Shown: in pieces, positions 6,607 to 14,541 of the stretch
Numbering within the stretch: position 1 is the stretch's first letter
How the letters are laid out: every line of letters starts with the position of its first letter
Assembly: GCA_947442095.1 (NCBI GenBank)
Contig: CANEVG010000008.1
Location: 1 to 23,893, forward strand
DNA: 23,893 bases
Source of the DNA: Sphingomonadaceae bacterium
Lineage (GTDB): Bacteria; Pseudomonadota; Alphaproteobacteria; Sphingomonadales; Sphingomonadaceae
Direction of reading: 5' to 3'
The notes under the pieces: generated by a model
What the model saw: only the letters and a program-made list of their open reading frames with translations
Told to the model about the DNA's origin: nothing
Databases searched by the model: none
Translations under genes and position numbers: made by a program

Positions 6607-7337
6607 TGCCAAAAGGCGGCACGGCCAGGCTCGCAGCTACGGCGCTGCTGCTCCTGCCAGGCAGCCTCGCCGCGCAGGGGCAACCGGAAAACCTTCTCGA
6701 AAGCCCCCCCGAACGTTCTGGCGCCGCGTGGACCTACACCGTGCGCGCAGGCGACCGCATGAGCGTGATCGCGCAGCGCATGGGCGTAAGCGTCGAAGCG
6801 CTGGCCGCGGTCAACCGCATGAAGGCGCCCTACATCCTGCGCGAGGGGCAAGTGCTGAAACGGCCCGATCCGGCCAGCCTGCCGCCGCGCCGGGCTACCC
6901 CGCCACCTTCGGCTCCAGCAGCGAAACCGGCCCCCACCAAGCGTGAAACCGGCGCACCTCGGCTGCTCTGGCCCGCCCCGGGCGCCGTGATCAGCCGGTT
7001 TGGCGCGCCTGTCAAAGGCCTGCCCAACAACGGCATCGATCTCGCCGCCTTTACCGGAATGACCGTCCATGCGGCGGCGGCAGGCAAGGTGATGTTCGCT
7101 GCGACCGAACCGGAGCGCTTCGGCCAGCTCATCCTGATCGACCATGGCAGCGGCTGGGTCACCGCCTATGCCTATCTTGGCCAGATGCGCGTGAAGGTGG
7201 GGCAGTCGGTCACCAAGCAGCAGGTTATCGCGAAAATCGGCAAGAGCGGCGAAGCGAAACGACCTTCGCTGCACTTCGAATTGCGGCGGGACAATAGCCC
7301 GCGCAATCCCGCGCTTTATCTGCCCGTCAGGCTTTGA
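6606..7337 (+). CDS. LysM plus degenerate LytM (M23) domain protein, NlpD/EnvC-like amidase activator
   Basis: A 243-residue exported cell-envelope protein. It has a signal peptide (about residues 1-24, ending LAAQGQ), one LysM peptidoglycan-binding domain (about 43-86, YTVRAGDRMSVIAQRMG), a Pro/Ala linker (about 90-117) and a C-terminal M23/LytM domain (about 120-243). The zinc ligands are mostly lost. Asn141 stands for the His of HxGID (Asp145 kept), Tyr190 for the His of YGHL, and Ser221 for the first His of HxH (His223 kept). It is therefore unlikely to cut peptidoglycan and should, like E. coli NlpD and EnvC, activate amidases during cell separation. It overlaps the serS stop by one base, and its 3' end overlaps the convergent DUF1761 gene by 11 bp. 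Confidence 0.88.
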   Translation: MPKGGTARLAATALLLLPGSLAAQGQPENLLESPPERSGAAWTYTVRAGDRMSVIAQRMGVSVEALAAVNRMKAPYILREGQVLKRPDPASLPPRRATPPPSAPAAKPAPTKRETGAPRLLWPAPGAVISRFGAPVKGLPNNGIDLAAFTGMTVHAAAAGKVMFAATEPERFGQLILIDHGSGWVTAYAYLGQMRVKVGQSVTKQQVIAKIGKSGEAKRPSLHFELRRDNSPRNPALYLPVRL

Positions 7338-7710
7338 GCAGGTAGAACGTCAGCCCCATTGCCAGATAGGTCGTCAGCCAGAAGCCCGCGTCGATCATCG
7401 CCAACCGGGCGGAAACGCGCTGCTGGGTGTAGCTGATCAGCAGCGCGGGGATGACGAAGGCGAGCGCCAGTCCGGCCGACATCATGAAATAGAGCCACGG
7501 CTTCTCGCCAAGCGTTGCGAGGCCCACGCGCGCGAACATATGGCCCATCATCGCTGAAGTCAGGAACAGCAGCCCCGCGGTGAGCGCCATCTTGCCCGGC
7601 GCCAGCATCGCGCGCCGCACATGGCCGAACATCGGGCCATACCACACCGCCGCCCAGAGCAGCGCCGCCACGACCGCAAGGATCACCGCCAACCAGTTTA
7701 CAGGACCCAT
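7327..7710 (-). CDS. DUF1761 family membrane protein
   Basis: A 127-residue integral membrane protein with four predicted helices (about residues 4-25, 42-60, 72-93, 103-124). The WYGPMFG motif after helix 1 is characteristic of DUF1761. The function of the family is unknown. The start at 7710 is chosen because AGGAGAGAG lies about ten bases upstream; an in-frame ATG at 7743 has no comparable site. The gene is convergent with the LysM/LytM gene, the two coding regions overlapping by 11 bp (7327-7337), and divergent from rimO across a 132-bp gap. Confidence 0.8.
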   Translation of the reverse strand: MGPVNWLAVILAVVAALLWAAVWYGPMFGHVRRAMLAPGKMALTAGLLFLTSAMMGHMFARVGLATLGEKPWLYFMMSAGLALAFVIPALLISYTQQRVSARLAMIDAGFWLTTYLAMGLTFYLLKA

Positions 7711-7842
7711 CGCGCGTCTCTCTCCTACCCACCACTTGACCAACTCGAGGCCCGCTCAGGATGCGTGTGAATGGAGGCAGGTTGGATACAATACCAGCAG
7801 GAACCGTGACGCGGCGCAAAAATTCGCGTAAGCGCCCGGCCC
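7711..7842. promoter_or_regulatory. Divergent promoter region between the DUF1761 gene and rimO
   Basis: This 132-bp gap must hold promoters for both genes. On the plus strand TACAAT at 7787-7792 is a good -10 candidate, 50 bases ahead of the rimO ATG, but no TTGACA-like -35 stands 17 bases upstream of it. TTGACC at 7736-7741 is isolated. The purine-rich AGGAGAGAG of the DUF1761 ribosome-binding site lies near 7719-7727 on the minus strand. Confidence 0.35.
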
Positions 7843-9237
7843 ATGGCTTCCACTCCACCTCTCATCCTACCCGAAGCGCCGCGTGTCGGCATGGTCAGCC
7901 TTGGCTGCCCCAAGGCGCTGGTCGACAGCGAACGTATCCTCACCCGGCTGCGCGCCGATGGCTATGCGATGAGCGCAGACTACGCCGGGGCAGACGTCGT
8001 GCTCGTCAACACCTGTGGCTTCCTCGATTCGGCCAAGGAAGAAAGCCTAGCCGCGATCGGTGAAGCCATCGCCGAGAACGGCCGCGTGATCGTGACCGGA
8101 TGCATGGGGAGCGAGGCCGACCTGATCCGCGCGCGCTTTCCCAGCGTGCTCGCGGTGACGGGCGCGCACCAGTACGAGGCGGTGGTGGAAGCGGTGCACG
8201 AAGCCGCGCCGCCTTCGATGGGGCCGTATGTAGACCTTATTCCGCAAGCCGATCCGGGTGACGTAAAGCTCACTCCGCGCCACTACAGCTATCTCAAGAT
8301 TTCCGAAGGCTGCAACCACGCCTGTGCGTTCTGCATCATCCCGGATCTGCGCGGCAAATTGGCCAGCCGCCGGATCGACGCAGTGCTGCGCGAGGCGGAA
8401 AAGCTGGTCGCAGCGGGCACGCGCGAGCTGCTGGTGATCAGCCAGGATACTTCGGCATACGGCGTCGATGTGCGGCACGAGGAGCGCAGCTGGAAGGGCC
8501 ATCCGGTGCGCACGCACATGACCGATCTTGCCCGCGAGCTTGGCCAGTTTCGCACGCCGGATGGCGACATCCCGTGGGTGCGATTGCACTACGTCTACCC
8601 CTACCCCCATGTCGACGCAGTGATCCCGCTGATGGCCGAGGGGCTGCTGACACCTTACCTCGACATCCCCTTCCAGCACGCCAGCCCCAGCGTGCTCAAG
8701 CGCATGAAGCGCCCGGCGAACGAGGCCAAAGTGCTCGAACGCCTAAAGGCCTGGCGCGAAGTTTGCCCCGAGATCGCCGTGCGATCAAGCTTCGTGGTCG
8801 GCTTTCCGGGCGAGACCGAGGCGGACTTCCAGTATCTGCTCGACTGGCTCGATGAAGCGCAGCTCGACCGTGTCGGCGCGTTCCGGTTCGAGCCGGTGGC
8901 GGGCGCGGCGGCCAATGCCCTGCCCGATCCGGTGCCCGAAGCGGTGAAGGAAGAACGCTACGCCCGGATCATGGAGAAGACGGAAAGCATCAGCGCGGCC
9001 AAGCTCGCCGCCAAAGTGGGCCGCACGGTGCGTGTGATCGTGGACGAAGTGGGCGAGCCCGACGAGGACGGCGACGTGGGCGCGACGGGGCGCTCCGAGG
9101 CCGATGCACCCGAGATCGACGGCGCGGTCTATCTGCGCAACGTGCCAACCGATCTGAAGGTGGGCGACTTTGCCGATGTGCTGGTGGAGGATGCCGATGC
9201 GCACGACCTATACGGGGTGATTGCGGCCAAAGGCTGA
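7843..9237 (+). CDS. rimO: Ribosomal protein S12 methylthiotransferase RimO
   Basis: A 464-residue cytosolic radical-SAM enzyme that adds a methylthio group to the beta-carbon of an aspartate in ribosomal protein S12. The N-terminal MTTase domain holds three cluster cysteines, C22 (SLGCPKALVDSE), C58 (NTCGFLDSAKEES) and C87 (TGCMG). The radical-SAM domain has the C157-x3-C161-x2-C164 motif (EGCNHACAFC) for the second [4Fe-4S] cluster. A C-terminal TRAM domain, about residues 390-460, ends the protein. SLGCPK and the CAFCIIPDLRGK context are RimO-like rather than MiaB-like. It is divergent from the DUF1761 gene and followed after 29 bases by the copper-related unit, so read-through is possible. 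Confidence 0.96.
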   Translation: MASTPPLILPEAPRVGMVSLGCPKALVDSERILTRLRADGYAMSADYAGADVVLVNTCGFLDSAKEESLAAIGEAIAENGRVIVTGCMGSEADLIRARFPSVLAVTGAHQYEAVVEAVHEAAPPSMGPYVDLIPQADPGDVKLTPRHYSYLKISEGCNHACAFCIIPDLRGKLASRRIDAVLREAEKLVAAGTRELLVISQDTSAYGVDVRHEERSWKGHPVRTHMTDLARELGQFRTPDGDIPWVRLHYVYPYPHVDAVIPLMAEGLLTPYLDIPFQHASPSVLKRMKRPANEAKVLERLKAWREVCPEIAVRSSFVVGFPGETEADFQYLLDWLDEAQLDRVGAFRFEPVAGAAANALPDPVPEAVKEERYARIMEKTESISAAKLAAKVGRTVRVIVDEVGEPDEDGDVGATGRSEADAPEIDGAVYLRNVPTDLKVGDFADVLVEDADAHDLYGVIAAKG

Positions 9238-9266
9238 ACCCGTCCGGAGCGAACCCTAAAAACTGG

Positions 9267-9722
9267 ATGACAATCCAGAGCCATCGGCGTAACCGCCCGC
9301 CCATCATGGGAACCCTGCGCACCTTCCTACTTCGCTACCACGCCCTGGCGTTTGCCGTGCTCGCACTGGCGCTGGCGATGAGGGCGATCGTGCCCGCGGG
9401 CACTATGATCGGCACCGAGCCAAAAGTGCTGACAATCCGCATCTGCGACGACACGCAGCTTTCTGCCGCTGCGGCCTCTGCCAAGTCGCGCGACATCGCG
9501 ATTCCGATGAAGGGTGAACCGGCCGGAAAGCACAGCAAGGCCGATGACCAGTGCGCGTTCGGCGCGCTCGCTTTCGCCAGCCTTGGCGGAGCCGATCCGA
9601 TCCAGCTTGCGCTCGCGCTGCTGTTCATTCTGGCCACCGGCTTTGCCGCGCTCGCCCAGCCCGCGCCGCGTCGCACCACGCACCTGCGCCCGCCCCTGCG
9701 CGGCCCACCCGCCCGCGCCTGA
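9267..9722 (+). CDS. DUF2946-like small membrane protein (copper locus)
   Basis: A 151-residue protein with the DUF2946 layout: an N-terminal membrane segment (about residues 25-45, ending in a VPAG motif), a periplasmic stretch with two conserved-type cysteines (C60 in IRICDD and C96 in DDQCAFGA) plus His89, a second hydrophobic segment (about 112-131) and a basic Pro-rich tail. The family is uncharacterised, but in several proteobacteria members sit beside copper receptors or chaperones; Cys and His on the periplasmic side fit metal handling. The start is uncertain: 9306 (MGTLRTFLLRYHALAF) fits family N-termini better, yet neither ATG has a strong Shine-Dalgarno. It opens the unit leading to PCuAC, SCO, a TonB receptor and a PepSY protein. 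Confidence 0.72.
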   Translation: MTIQSHRRNRPPIMGTLRTFLLRYHALAFAVLALALAMRAIVPAGTMIGTEPKVLTIRICDDTQLSAAAASAKSRDIAIPMKGEPAGKHSKADDQCAFGALAFASLGGADPIQLALALLFILATGFAALAQPAPRRTTHLRPPLRGPPARA

Positions 9723-9730
9723 CGCAACCG

Positions 9731-9858
9731 GGTCCGGCCTAAAGCCAGACCTCAGGCCTGCCAACCGTGGAGGCCGCCCGTCAGAACCCGTTGGCTCCCA
9801 GCATGTAACTTGATCTGCATGGCTGCGGGCCGACCCGCCCGGACGCTTGTTCCGGGCG
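9731..9858 (+). promoter_or_regulatory. Structured gap between DUF2946 and PCuAC genes (three hairpins)
   Basis: The 159-base gap holds GGTC-GGC/GCC-GACC (9731-9738 with 9744-9751, one mismatch), GGCCT/AGGCC (9755-9759 with 9771-9775), and a perfect 8-bp stem CGCCCGGA/TCCGGGCG (9836-9843 with 9851-9858, 7-base loop). The last sits just before the PCuAC Shine-Dalgarno (CCGGAG, about 9866-9871). It may be an mRNA-processing or translational control segment, or hold an internal promoter. No known riboswitch was recognised, and GC-rich DNA makes chance stems common. Confidence 0.3.
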
Positions 9859-9881
9859 CTTAAGGCCGGAGTGCATTTCCC

Positions 9882-10430
9882 ATGTTCCAGACCCTGCGCC
9901 GTTCATCCGAACGGCTTCACCTCGGACGCCGCCTGCTGACCCGCGCGGCCATCCTTTCGCTCGTCGCCGCTTTCCCTCCCTCCGCCCTGCTTGCGCATGG
10001 CTACAAGGCTGGGGCGATTTCCATCGCGCACCCCTGGTCGCGCCAGACTGCCCCCGGACAGACCGTGGGTGGCGGGTTCCTGGTCGCCGCCAATGCGAGT
10101 GACAAGGAAGACCGGCTCGTTTCCGTGACCAGCCCCGCCGCCGCCGAAGTGCAACTGCACAGCATGTCCATGGACGGCGGCGTGATGCGCATGCGTCATG
10201 TGACAGGCGGCCTTCCCGTGCAAGCGCATGGCAAACTCGAGCTCAAGCCCGGCGGCTTCCACGTGATGTTCATCGGCCTCAAGGCGCCGCTCAAGCTGGG
10301 CGCGAAGATACCGGCAACGCTCACGTTCACGCGCGCTGGCAAAGTGAAGGTCGAATTTGCAGTCGAACCGATAAGCTCAACCGGCCCGGCTGCAGCGCCC
10401 GCCTTGGACCACAGCCATGCCGGGCACTGA
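9882..10430 (+). CDS. Periplasmic copper chaperone PCuAC
   Basis: A 182-residue exported copper(I) chaperone of the PCu(A)C family, which delivers copper to the CuA/CuB sites of cytochrome oxidase, usually with SCO. A long N-terminal region with a hydrophobic segment (about residues 21-38) ends in ALLAHG, a signal peptide site. The mature part is a cupredoxin-like barrel with the family metal motif: His93, Met104, His127 and Met129 (HSMSMDGGVMRM, then GGFHVMF). A short His-rich tail, DHSHAGH, could add copper ligands. The start at 9882 has CCGGAG upstream. Its last 14 bases overlap the SCO gene, and both products act on the same copper target, so joint production makes sense. Confidence 0.93.
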   Translation: MFQTLRRSSERLHLGRRLLTRAAILSLVAAFPPSALLAHGYKAGAISIAHPWSRQTAPGQTVGGGFLVAANASDKEDRLVSVTSPAAAEVQLHSMSMDGGVMRMRHVTGGLPVQAHGKLELKPGGFHVMFIGLKAPLKLGAKIPATLTFTRAGKVKVEFAVEPISSTGPAAAPALDHSHAGH

Positions 10431-11037
10431 GGGCCTCGCCCCCCGCTGGAAGTGGGCGCTTGGCCTCGCGCTGGCGTTCGCCATCGGCCTCGCCATCGCG
10501 CTCACCCCGCGCGGCTCGCCGACAGCGCCAGACACGGCGGCCAACACGGCAGCTGCCGGCGGGATCGGTGGTCCGTTCACGCTCACCGCGCCCGATGGCA
10601 AGCCGTTCACGCTCAAGGACGTGGGCGGCAAGCCTTTCGCCGTCTATTTCGGCTTCACCCGCTGCCCCGATGTCTGCCCCACCACGCTTTCGCGCCTTGC
10701 GCGGCTGCGCGGCAAGCTGGGCGCGGATGGCAGCAAGTTCGCGATCCTGTTCGTCTCGGTTGATCCCGGGCACGACCAGCCTGCGGCCGTGGGCGAATAC
10801 GTCAAGCTGTTCGGCACGCCGATCATCGGCCTGACGGGCAGCGAGGAACAGCTGGCCCCGGTCAAGAAGGCCTACGGCGTCTATGCCGCCAAAGTGCCGC
10901 AGCCGGACGGTGACTACACCGTCGATCACAGCACCGCCGTTCTGCTGATGGATGGCGCAGGCCGCTTCGCCGACCTCATCAGCCACGACGAACCCGATCC
11001 CAGCGCGCTGGCCAAGCTCAAAGCCTTGGTCGGCTGA
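10417..11037 (+). CDS. SCO1/SenC family copper-thiol protein
   Basis: A 206-residue membrane-anchored thioredoxin-fold protein that helps assemble the CuA centre of cytochrome c oxidase, as copper carrier and thiol reductant. It has one N-terminal anchor helix (about residues 13-30), a Pro/Ala/Thr linker, and a thioredoxin domain from about 53. Copper ligands are C83 and C87 (CPDVCPTT) and His171 (DYTVDHSTAVLL), all present. VSVDPGHDQP is the usual SCO loop. It overlaps the PCuAC gene by 14 bp and ends 31 bases before the TonB receptor. No oxidase subunit gene lies in the window, so its target oxidase is encoded elsewhere. Confidence 0.95.
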   Translation: MPGTEGLAPRWKWALGLALAFAIGLAIALTPRGSPTAPDTAANTAAAGGIGGPFTLTAPDGKPFTLKDVGGKPFAVYFGFTRCPDVCPTTLSRLARLRGKLGADGSKFAILFVSVDPGHDQPAAVGEYVKLFGTPIIGLTGSEEQLAPVKKAYGVYAAKVPQPDGDYTVDHSTAVLLMDGAGRFADLISHDEPDPSALAKLKALVG

Positions 11038-11068
11038 CGCTCCCCGTTTCATTTTTCAGGAAATCATC

Positions 11069-13138
11069 ATGAAGTCTTCAACCATCGGCCTGGCCGCCAC
11101 CCTCTTGCTTGCCGCTCCGGCGCGCGCGGAAGAAGCCGCCGACCAGATTACTCCGATCAATCCCGATATCGTCGTCACTGGCACCAAGCTTTCCGGCACG
11201 TTCGGCACGAAGTCGGGCATTCCCATCGCCAAAGTGCCGCAATCGGTCCAGATCGTGACCGCCGAAGAAATCATCGAACAGGGCGCGCGTTCGGTCGGCG
11301 ATATCTTGCGCAGCGTGCCCAGCGCCAATCCGGGCTTCTCGCGCGTCGGCCCCTACCAGTCGTTCAGCCTCAGGATCCGAGGCTTTCTGGCCGACCAGAT
11401 GCGCAACGGCATCCGCCAGCGCTATTTCGAGGATGTCGATGCCTCGGCCCTTTCGAATATCGAGCGGGCAGAAGTGCTGAAAGGCCCGTCGGGTGTGCTT
11501 TATGGGCAATCGGCGGTGGGCGGCAGTGTCAGCGTCGTGACCAAGCAGCCGCAGGAGACGACGTTCGCTTCTGTCGCGATCACGACCGGGCAATTTGACC
11601 AAAAGATGCTGACGATCGACATGAACACGGGCCTCGCCCCCGGCCTCGCGGTGCGGATCACCGGCGAAATAGAACGCTCAGGCACTTTCGTCGATTTTCA
11701 GGATCTGAACCGCAAGAACATCGCGCTCAACCTGCTCTACGCGCCCTCCGATGCGGTGACCGCACATCTTGTGGCCGAGTATGTCGAGCGGGATACCCGG
11801 CGCAATCCCGGCCTGCCGGTCGTCGGCACGGTGCAAGGCAATGGCGTCCGGATGCTCAGCCGCAAGCTCTATCTGGGCGAGCCGGCTGCCGACACGCTCA
11901 ATGCCGATGGGCCGATGGTCCAGGCCTGGGTCTCGGTGAAGCTTGCGGACACCTGGACAATCACGCCGCGCATCCAGTATCAGGAATTCAACACCGGCTT
12001 CCTGCAGATCCGGCTGCGCGCGCCGCAGGCGAACCTCACCACCATAAGCCGCAATGGCCGCATCGGGCGCGAGGATGACAGCTATACGATCGCGCAACTT
12101 GATCTGGCAGGCAGCCTCGCCACTGGCCCGATCACCCACACGCTGCTGTTGGGCTACGAGTACGACCGCGAGCGCGGCCGCTTCACCCAGAGCAACCTGA
12201 CCAACGTAAGCGCGGTTGACGTGCTTGCCCCAGCTTACCGGTACAGCGGCACGGCTCCGGCCAGCACCTTTGCCTTCGACAGCTTCTACAACATCGACGG
12301 GCACGCCGTTTATGCGCAGGACCAGATCGATCTGACCCCGCGCTGGAACCTGATCGGCGCAGTGCGGCACAGCTGGATCGACGCATCGGACGGCACGTGG
12401 CGCGGCGCGGTGGCCAATCAGGCCCGAACGAGCACGACCATCTGGCAGGTCGGCTCGACCTACCAGATGGTCGGCGGCCTTTCGGCCTATGCCGGTTACA
12501 ACACCGGGTTCGATGTCGAAAGCACCGCAGCGGCGCGCACCCGCACCGGTGCGGCGCTGAAGCCAGAGCGATCGAACCAGGCCGAATTTGGCCTTCGCTA
12601 TCGTTCCAGCGCCTTACGCGGCAGCGTCTCGCTGTTCCAGATCAAGCGCGTCGATGCCGTCACCGCCGATCCCCTCGATCCCGATTTCAGCATCAATGCC
12701 GGGGAGCAGCGGGTGCGCGGCATCGAGGCTGAAAGCGAATGGAATGTCACGCGCTGGTGGCAGCTCAGCGCGGGCTATGCCCTGCTGGATGGCAAGGTCA
12801 CGCGCAGCAACGATGGCATCGCGGGCAAGCGCATCGGCGATCTGGCGAAACACAGCTTCACTGCGCGCACCGAGGTGGCCATCCCCGGAACACCGGTTAC
12901 CCTTCGCGGCGGGCTGAACCACATCACCAACCGCGCGCTGACGGACGGGAGCGATGTGCTGGTGCCCGCCTATACGCTCGCAAACATCGGACTGGGTCTC
13001 GATCTGAAGCCGGTGCGGATCGACGCGACGCTCAGCAACCTGTTCGATACGCGCTTTTTCACCGCATCGGGCAATGCTTTTGCGGTCTATCCAGGCGATC
13101 CGCGCATGTTCAGCGTGCGGTTCAACCTCGGCTTCTGA
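11069..13138 (+). CDS. TonB-dependent siderophore-type receptor (candidate copper-chelate receptor)
   Basis: A 689-residue outer-membrane receptor. The signal peptide ends at about residue 20 (APARA), and a TonB box DIVVTG lies at about 33-38. The plug starts PIAKVPQSVQIVTAEEI and includes SVGDILRSVPSAN and IERAEVLKGPSGVLYGQS, typical of the TonB siderophore receptor family. The 22-strand barrel ends FNLGF with C-terminal phenylalanine. There is no N-terminal STN signalling domain, so no sigma/anti-sigma partner is expected. The start at 11069 has AGGAA six bases upstream; the frame is open back to 10952 only inside the SCO gene. It sits 31 bases after SCO and 13 before the PepSY gene. A copper or copper-chelate substrate is inferred from context; an iron siderophore is the main alternative. 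Confidence 0.9.
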   Translation: MKSSTIGLAATLLLAAPARAEEAADQITPINPDIVVTGTKLSGTFGTKSGIPIAKVPQSVQIVTAEEIIEQGARSVGDILRSVPSANPGFSRVGPYQSFSLRIRGFLADQMRNGIRQRYFEDVDASALSNIERAEVLKGPSGVLYGQSAVGGSVSVVTKQPQETTFASVAITTGQFDQKMLTIDMNTGLAPGLAVRITGEIERSGTFVDFQDLNRKNIALNLLYAPSDAVTAHLVAEYVERDTRRNPGLPVVGTVQGNGVRMLSRKLYLGEPAADTLNADGPMVQAWVSVKLADTWTITPRIQYQEFNTGFLQIRLRAPQANLTTISRNGRIGREDDSYTIAQLDLAGSLATGPITHTLLLGYEYDRERGRFTQSNLTNVSAVDVLAPAYRYSGTAPASTFAFDSFYNIDGHAVYAQDQIDLTPRWNLIGAVRHSWIDASDGTWRGAVANQARTSTTIWQVGSTYQMVGGLSAYAGYNTGFDVESTAAARTRTGAALKPERSNQAEFGLRYRSSALRGSVSLFQIKRVDAVTADPLDPDFSINAGEQRVRGIEAESEWNVTRWWQLSAGYALLDGKVTRSNDGIAGKRIGDLAKHSFTARTEVAIPGTPVTLRGGLNHITNRALTDGSDVLVPAYTLANIGLGLDLKPVRIDATLSNLFDTRFFTASGNAFAVYPGDPRMFSVRFNLGF

Positions 13139-13151
13139 GGGGAGAAGAACC

Positions 13152-14531
13152 ATGGCATCTGCCGCAACCGAAGCGCAGGAAAGCGCACCCCACCACGGCT
13201 ACCGCGCCGTGTGGCGCTGGCATTTTCTGGCGGCGCTGTGGACCGCGCCGTTCCTCATACTGCTGACCCTCAGCGGGGCGGTCTATCTGTTCGACCTCGA
13301 GTTCGAAAGCTGGTGGAACCGGGAAAGCCAGACGGTTGCGGCAGGCACCATCGCTCTTCCGCTCGCCCGGCAAGAGGCACTGATCAAAAGCGCCTACCCG
13401 GGCGGCGAGATCCGGCGTGTGCGCCTGCCGCGCGGCCCGCAGGAAGCCTCGATCTGGACCATACAGACCCGCGCGGGGCGCACTGCGGATGTCTTTCTCG
13501 ATCCCTATCGGGGCACGATCACGGGCGCCCAGGATCCGTCCGTTCAGCCCATGGCCGTGGTACGCCGGATGCACGGCACCCTGCTTGGCGGCCAGATTGG
13601 CAGCTACATTGTCGAACTGGTGGCCTGCTGGACCCTGGTGATGATGGCGACCGGCATCTGGCTATGGTGGCCGCGCAGATGGAAAGCCAAAGGCGTGATC
13701 GTGCCGCGCCTTTCCAACAGCGGTCGCCGGTTCTGGCGCGATCTGCACAGCATTCCGGCCATCTTCAACGCCGTGTTCGTGATCCTGCTGGTGCTGACGG
13801 GCCTGCCCTGGTCCGCGTTTTGGGGGCCGCAATTTGCCAAGATTGGCGAGGTCGTCCCGTTCGTGGCCATCGGCCCCAATTTCAAGGCACCGCCAAAGGC
13901 CGATGGGGCTGCCACGCCAGACCCGCATGCGGTGCACAGAACCCAAGCGGCCGATCCGAAACTGCCCTGGGCGATCCAGCACAGCCCTTTGCCAGCCGGA
14001 AGCGGTGCTATGGGCGCAGGTATCGGGGCGGGCATTGCCGATATCGAACGGCTGTTGTCCATGCTCGATATGCCGCGCTGGGGCGGCGGGGTGCGGATCA
14101 TCTATCCGCGCGCAGCGGGGGATGTGTTCATCCTGTCCTATGTGCCTCACAAGGCCGAGGGCCAGCGCACGGTCTATCTCGATCCCGGCACCGGGCGGAT
14201 CCTCGGCAATGTCGGCTGGCCAGACTACAGCCCGGTAGCCAAGGCAGTGGAATGGGGCGTGATGACGCACATGGGACGAGAATATGGCCTCATCAACCAA
14301 CTCGCCAATCTTGCGATCTGCCTGGTGCTGGCCGGCTCCACCGTGGCGGGCCTCACTCTGTGGTGGAAGCGTCGCCCCAAGGGCAAACTGGGCGCGCCCG
14401 AACCGCGCCACGGCGAGCGCCTGCCAGGTGCGATCAAGGCGCTGCTGACTGGGCTGGCGATCCTGTTCCCGCTGGTGGGCGCGAGCATGGTGGTGGTATT
14501 TGCCACGCGGCTGATGCGCCAGCCCGCTTAG
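13152..14531 (+). CDS. PepSY-associated TM helix domain protein
   Basis: A 459-residue inner-membrane protein of the PepSY-TM family, commonly found beside TonB siderophore receptors and thought to reduce metal chelates in the periplasm. Segments about 25-47, 155-180, 200-222, 375-398 and 420-445 are hydrophobic. His residues sit at membrane edges (WRWHF, RRMHG, RDLHS, VMTHMG), as in heme-binding ferric-chelate reductases. Two periplasmic PepSY-like stretches contain TADVFLDPYRGTITG and TVYLDPGTGRILG. GGGGAGAAG before the ATG at 13152 fixes the start, 13 bases after the receptor stop. Heme binding and reductase activity are inferred; in this operon the cargo could be a copper chelate. Confidence 0.88.
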   Translation: MASAATEAQESAPHHGYRAVWRWHFLAALWTAPFLILLTLSGAVYLFDLEFESWWNRESQTVAAGTIALPLARQEALIKSAYPGGEIRRVRLPRGPQEASIWTIQTRAGRTADVFLDPYRGTITGAQDPSVQPMAVVRRMHGTLLGGQIGSYIVELVACWTLVMMATGIWLWWPRRWKAKGVIVPRLSNSGRRFWRDLHSIPAIFNAVFVILLVLTGLPWSAFWGPQFAKIGEVVPFVAIGPNFKAPPKADGAATPDPHAVHRTQAADPKLPWAIQHSPLPAGSGAMGAGIGAGIADIERLLSMLDMPRWGGGVRIIYPRAAGDVFILSYVPHKAEGQRTVYLDPGTGRILGNVGWPDYSPVAKAVEWGVMTHMGREYGLINQLANLAICLVLAGSTVAGLTLWWKRRPKGKLGAPEPRHGERLPGAIKALLTGLAILFPLVGASMVVVFATRLMRQPA

Positions 14532-14541
14532 TGTTCACCGC

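Noticed and set aside
11041..11068. Fur box upstream of the TonB receptor
   Set aside because: The 31-base gap after SCO contains no GATAATGATAATCATTATC-like repeat, only the AGGAA ribosome-binding site.
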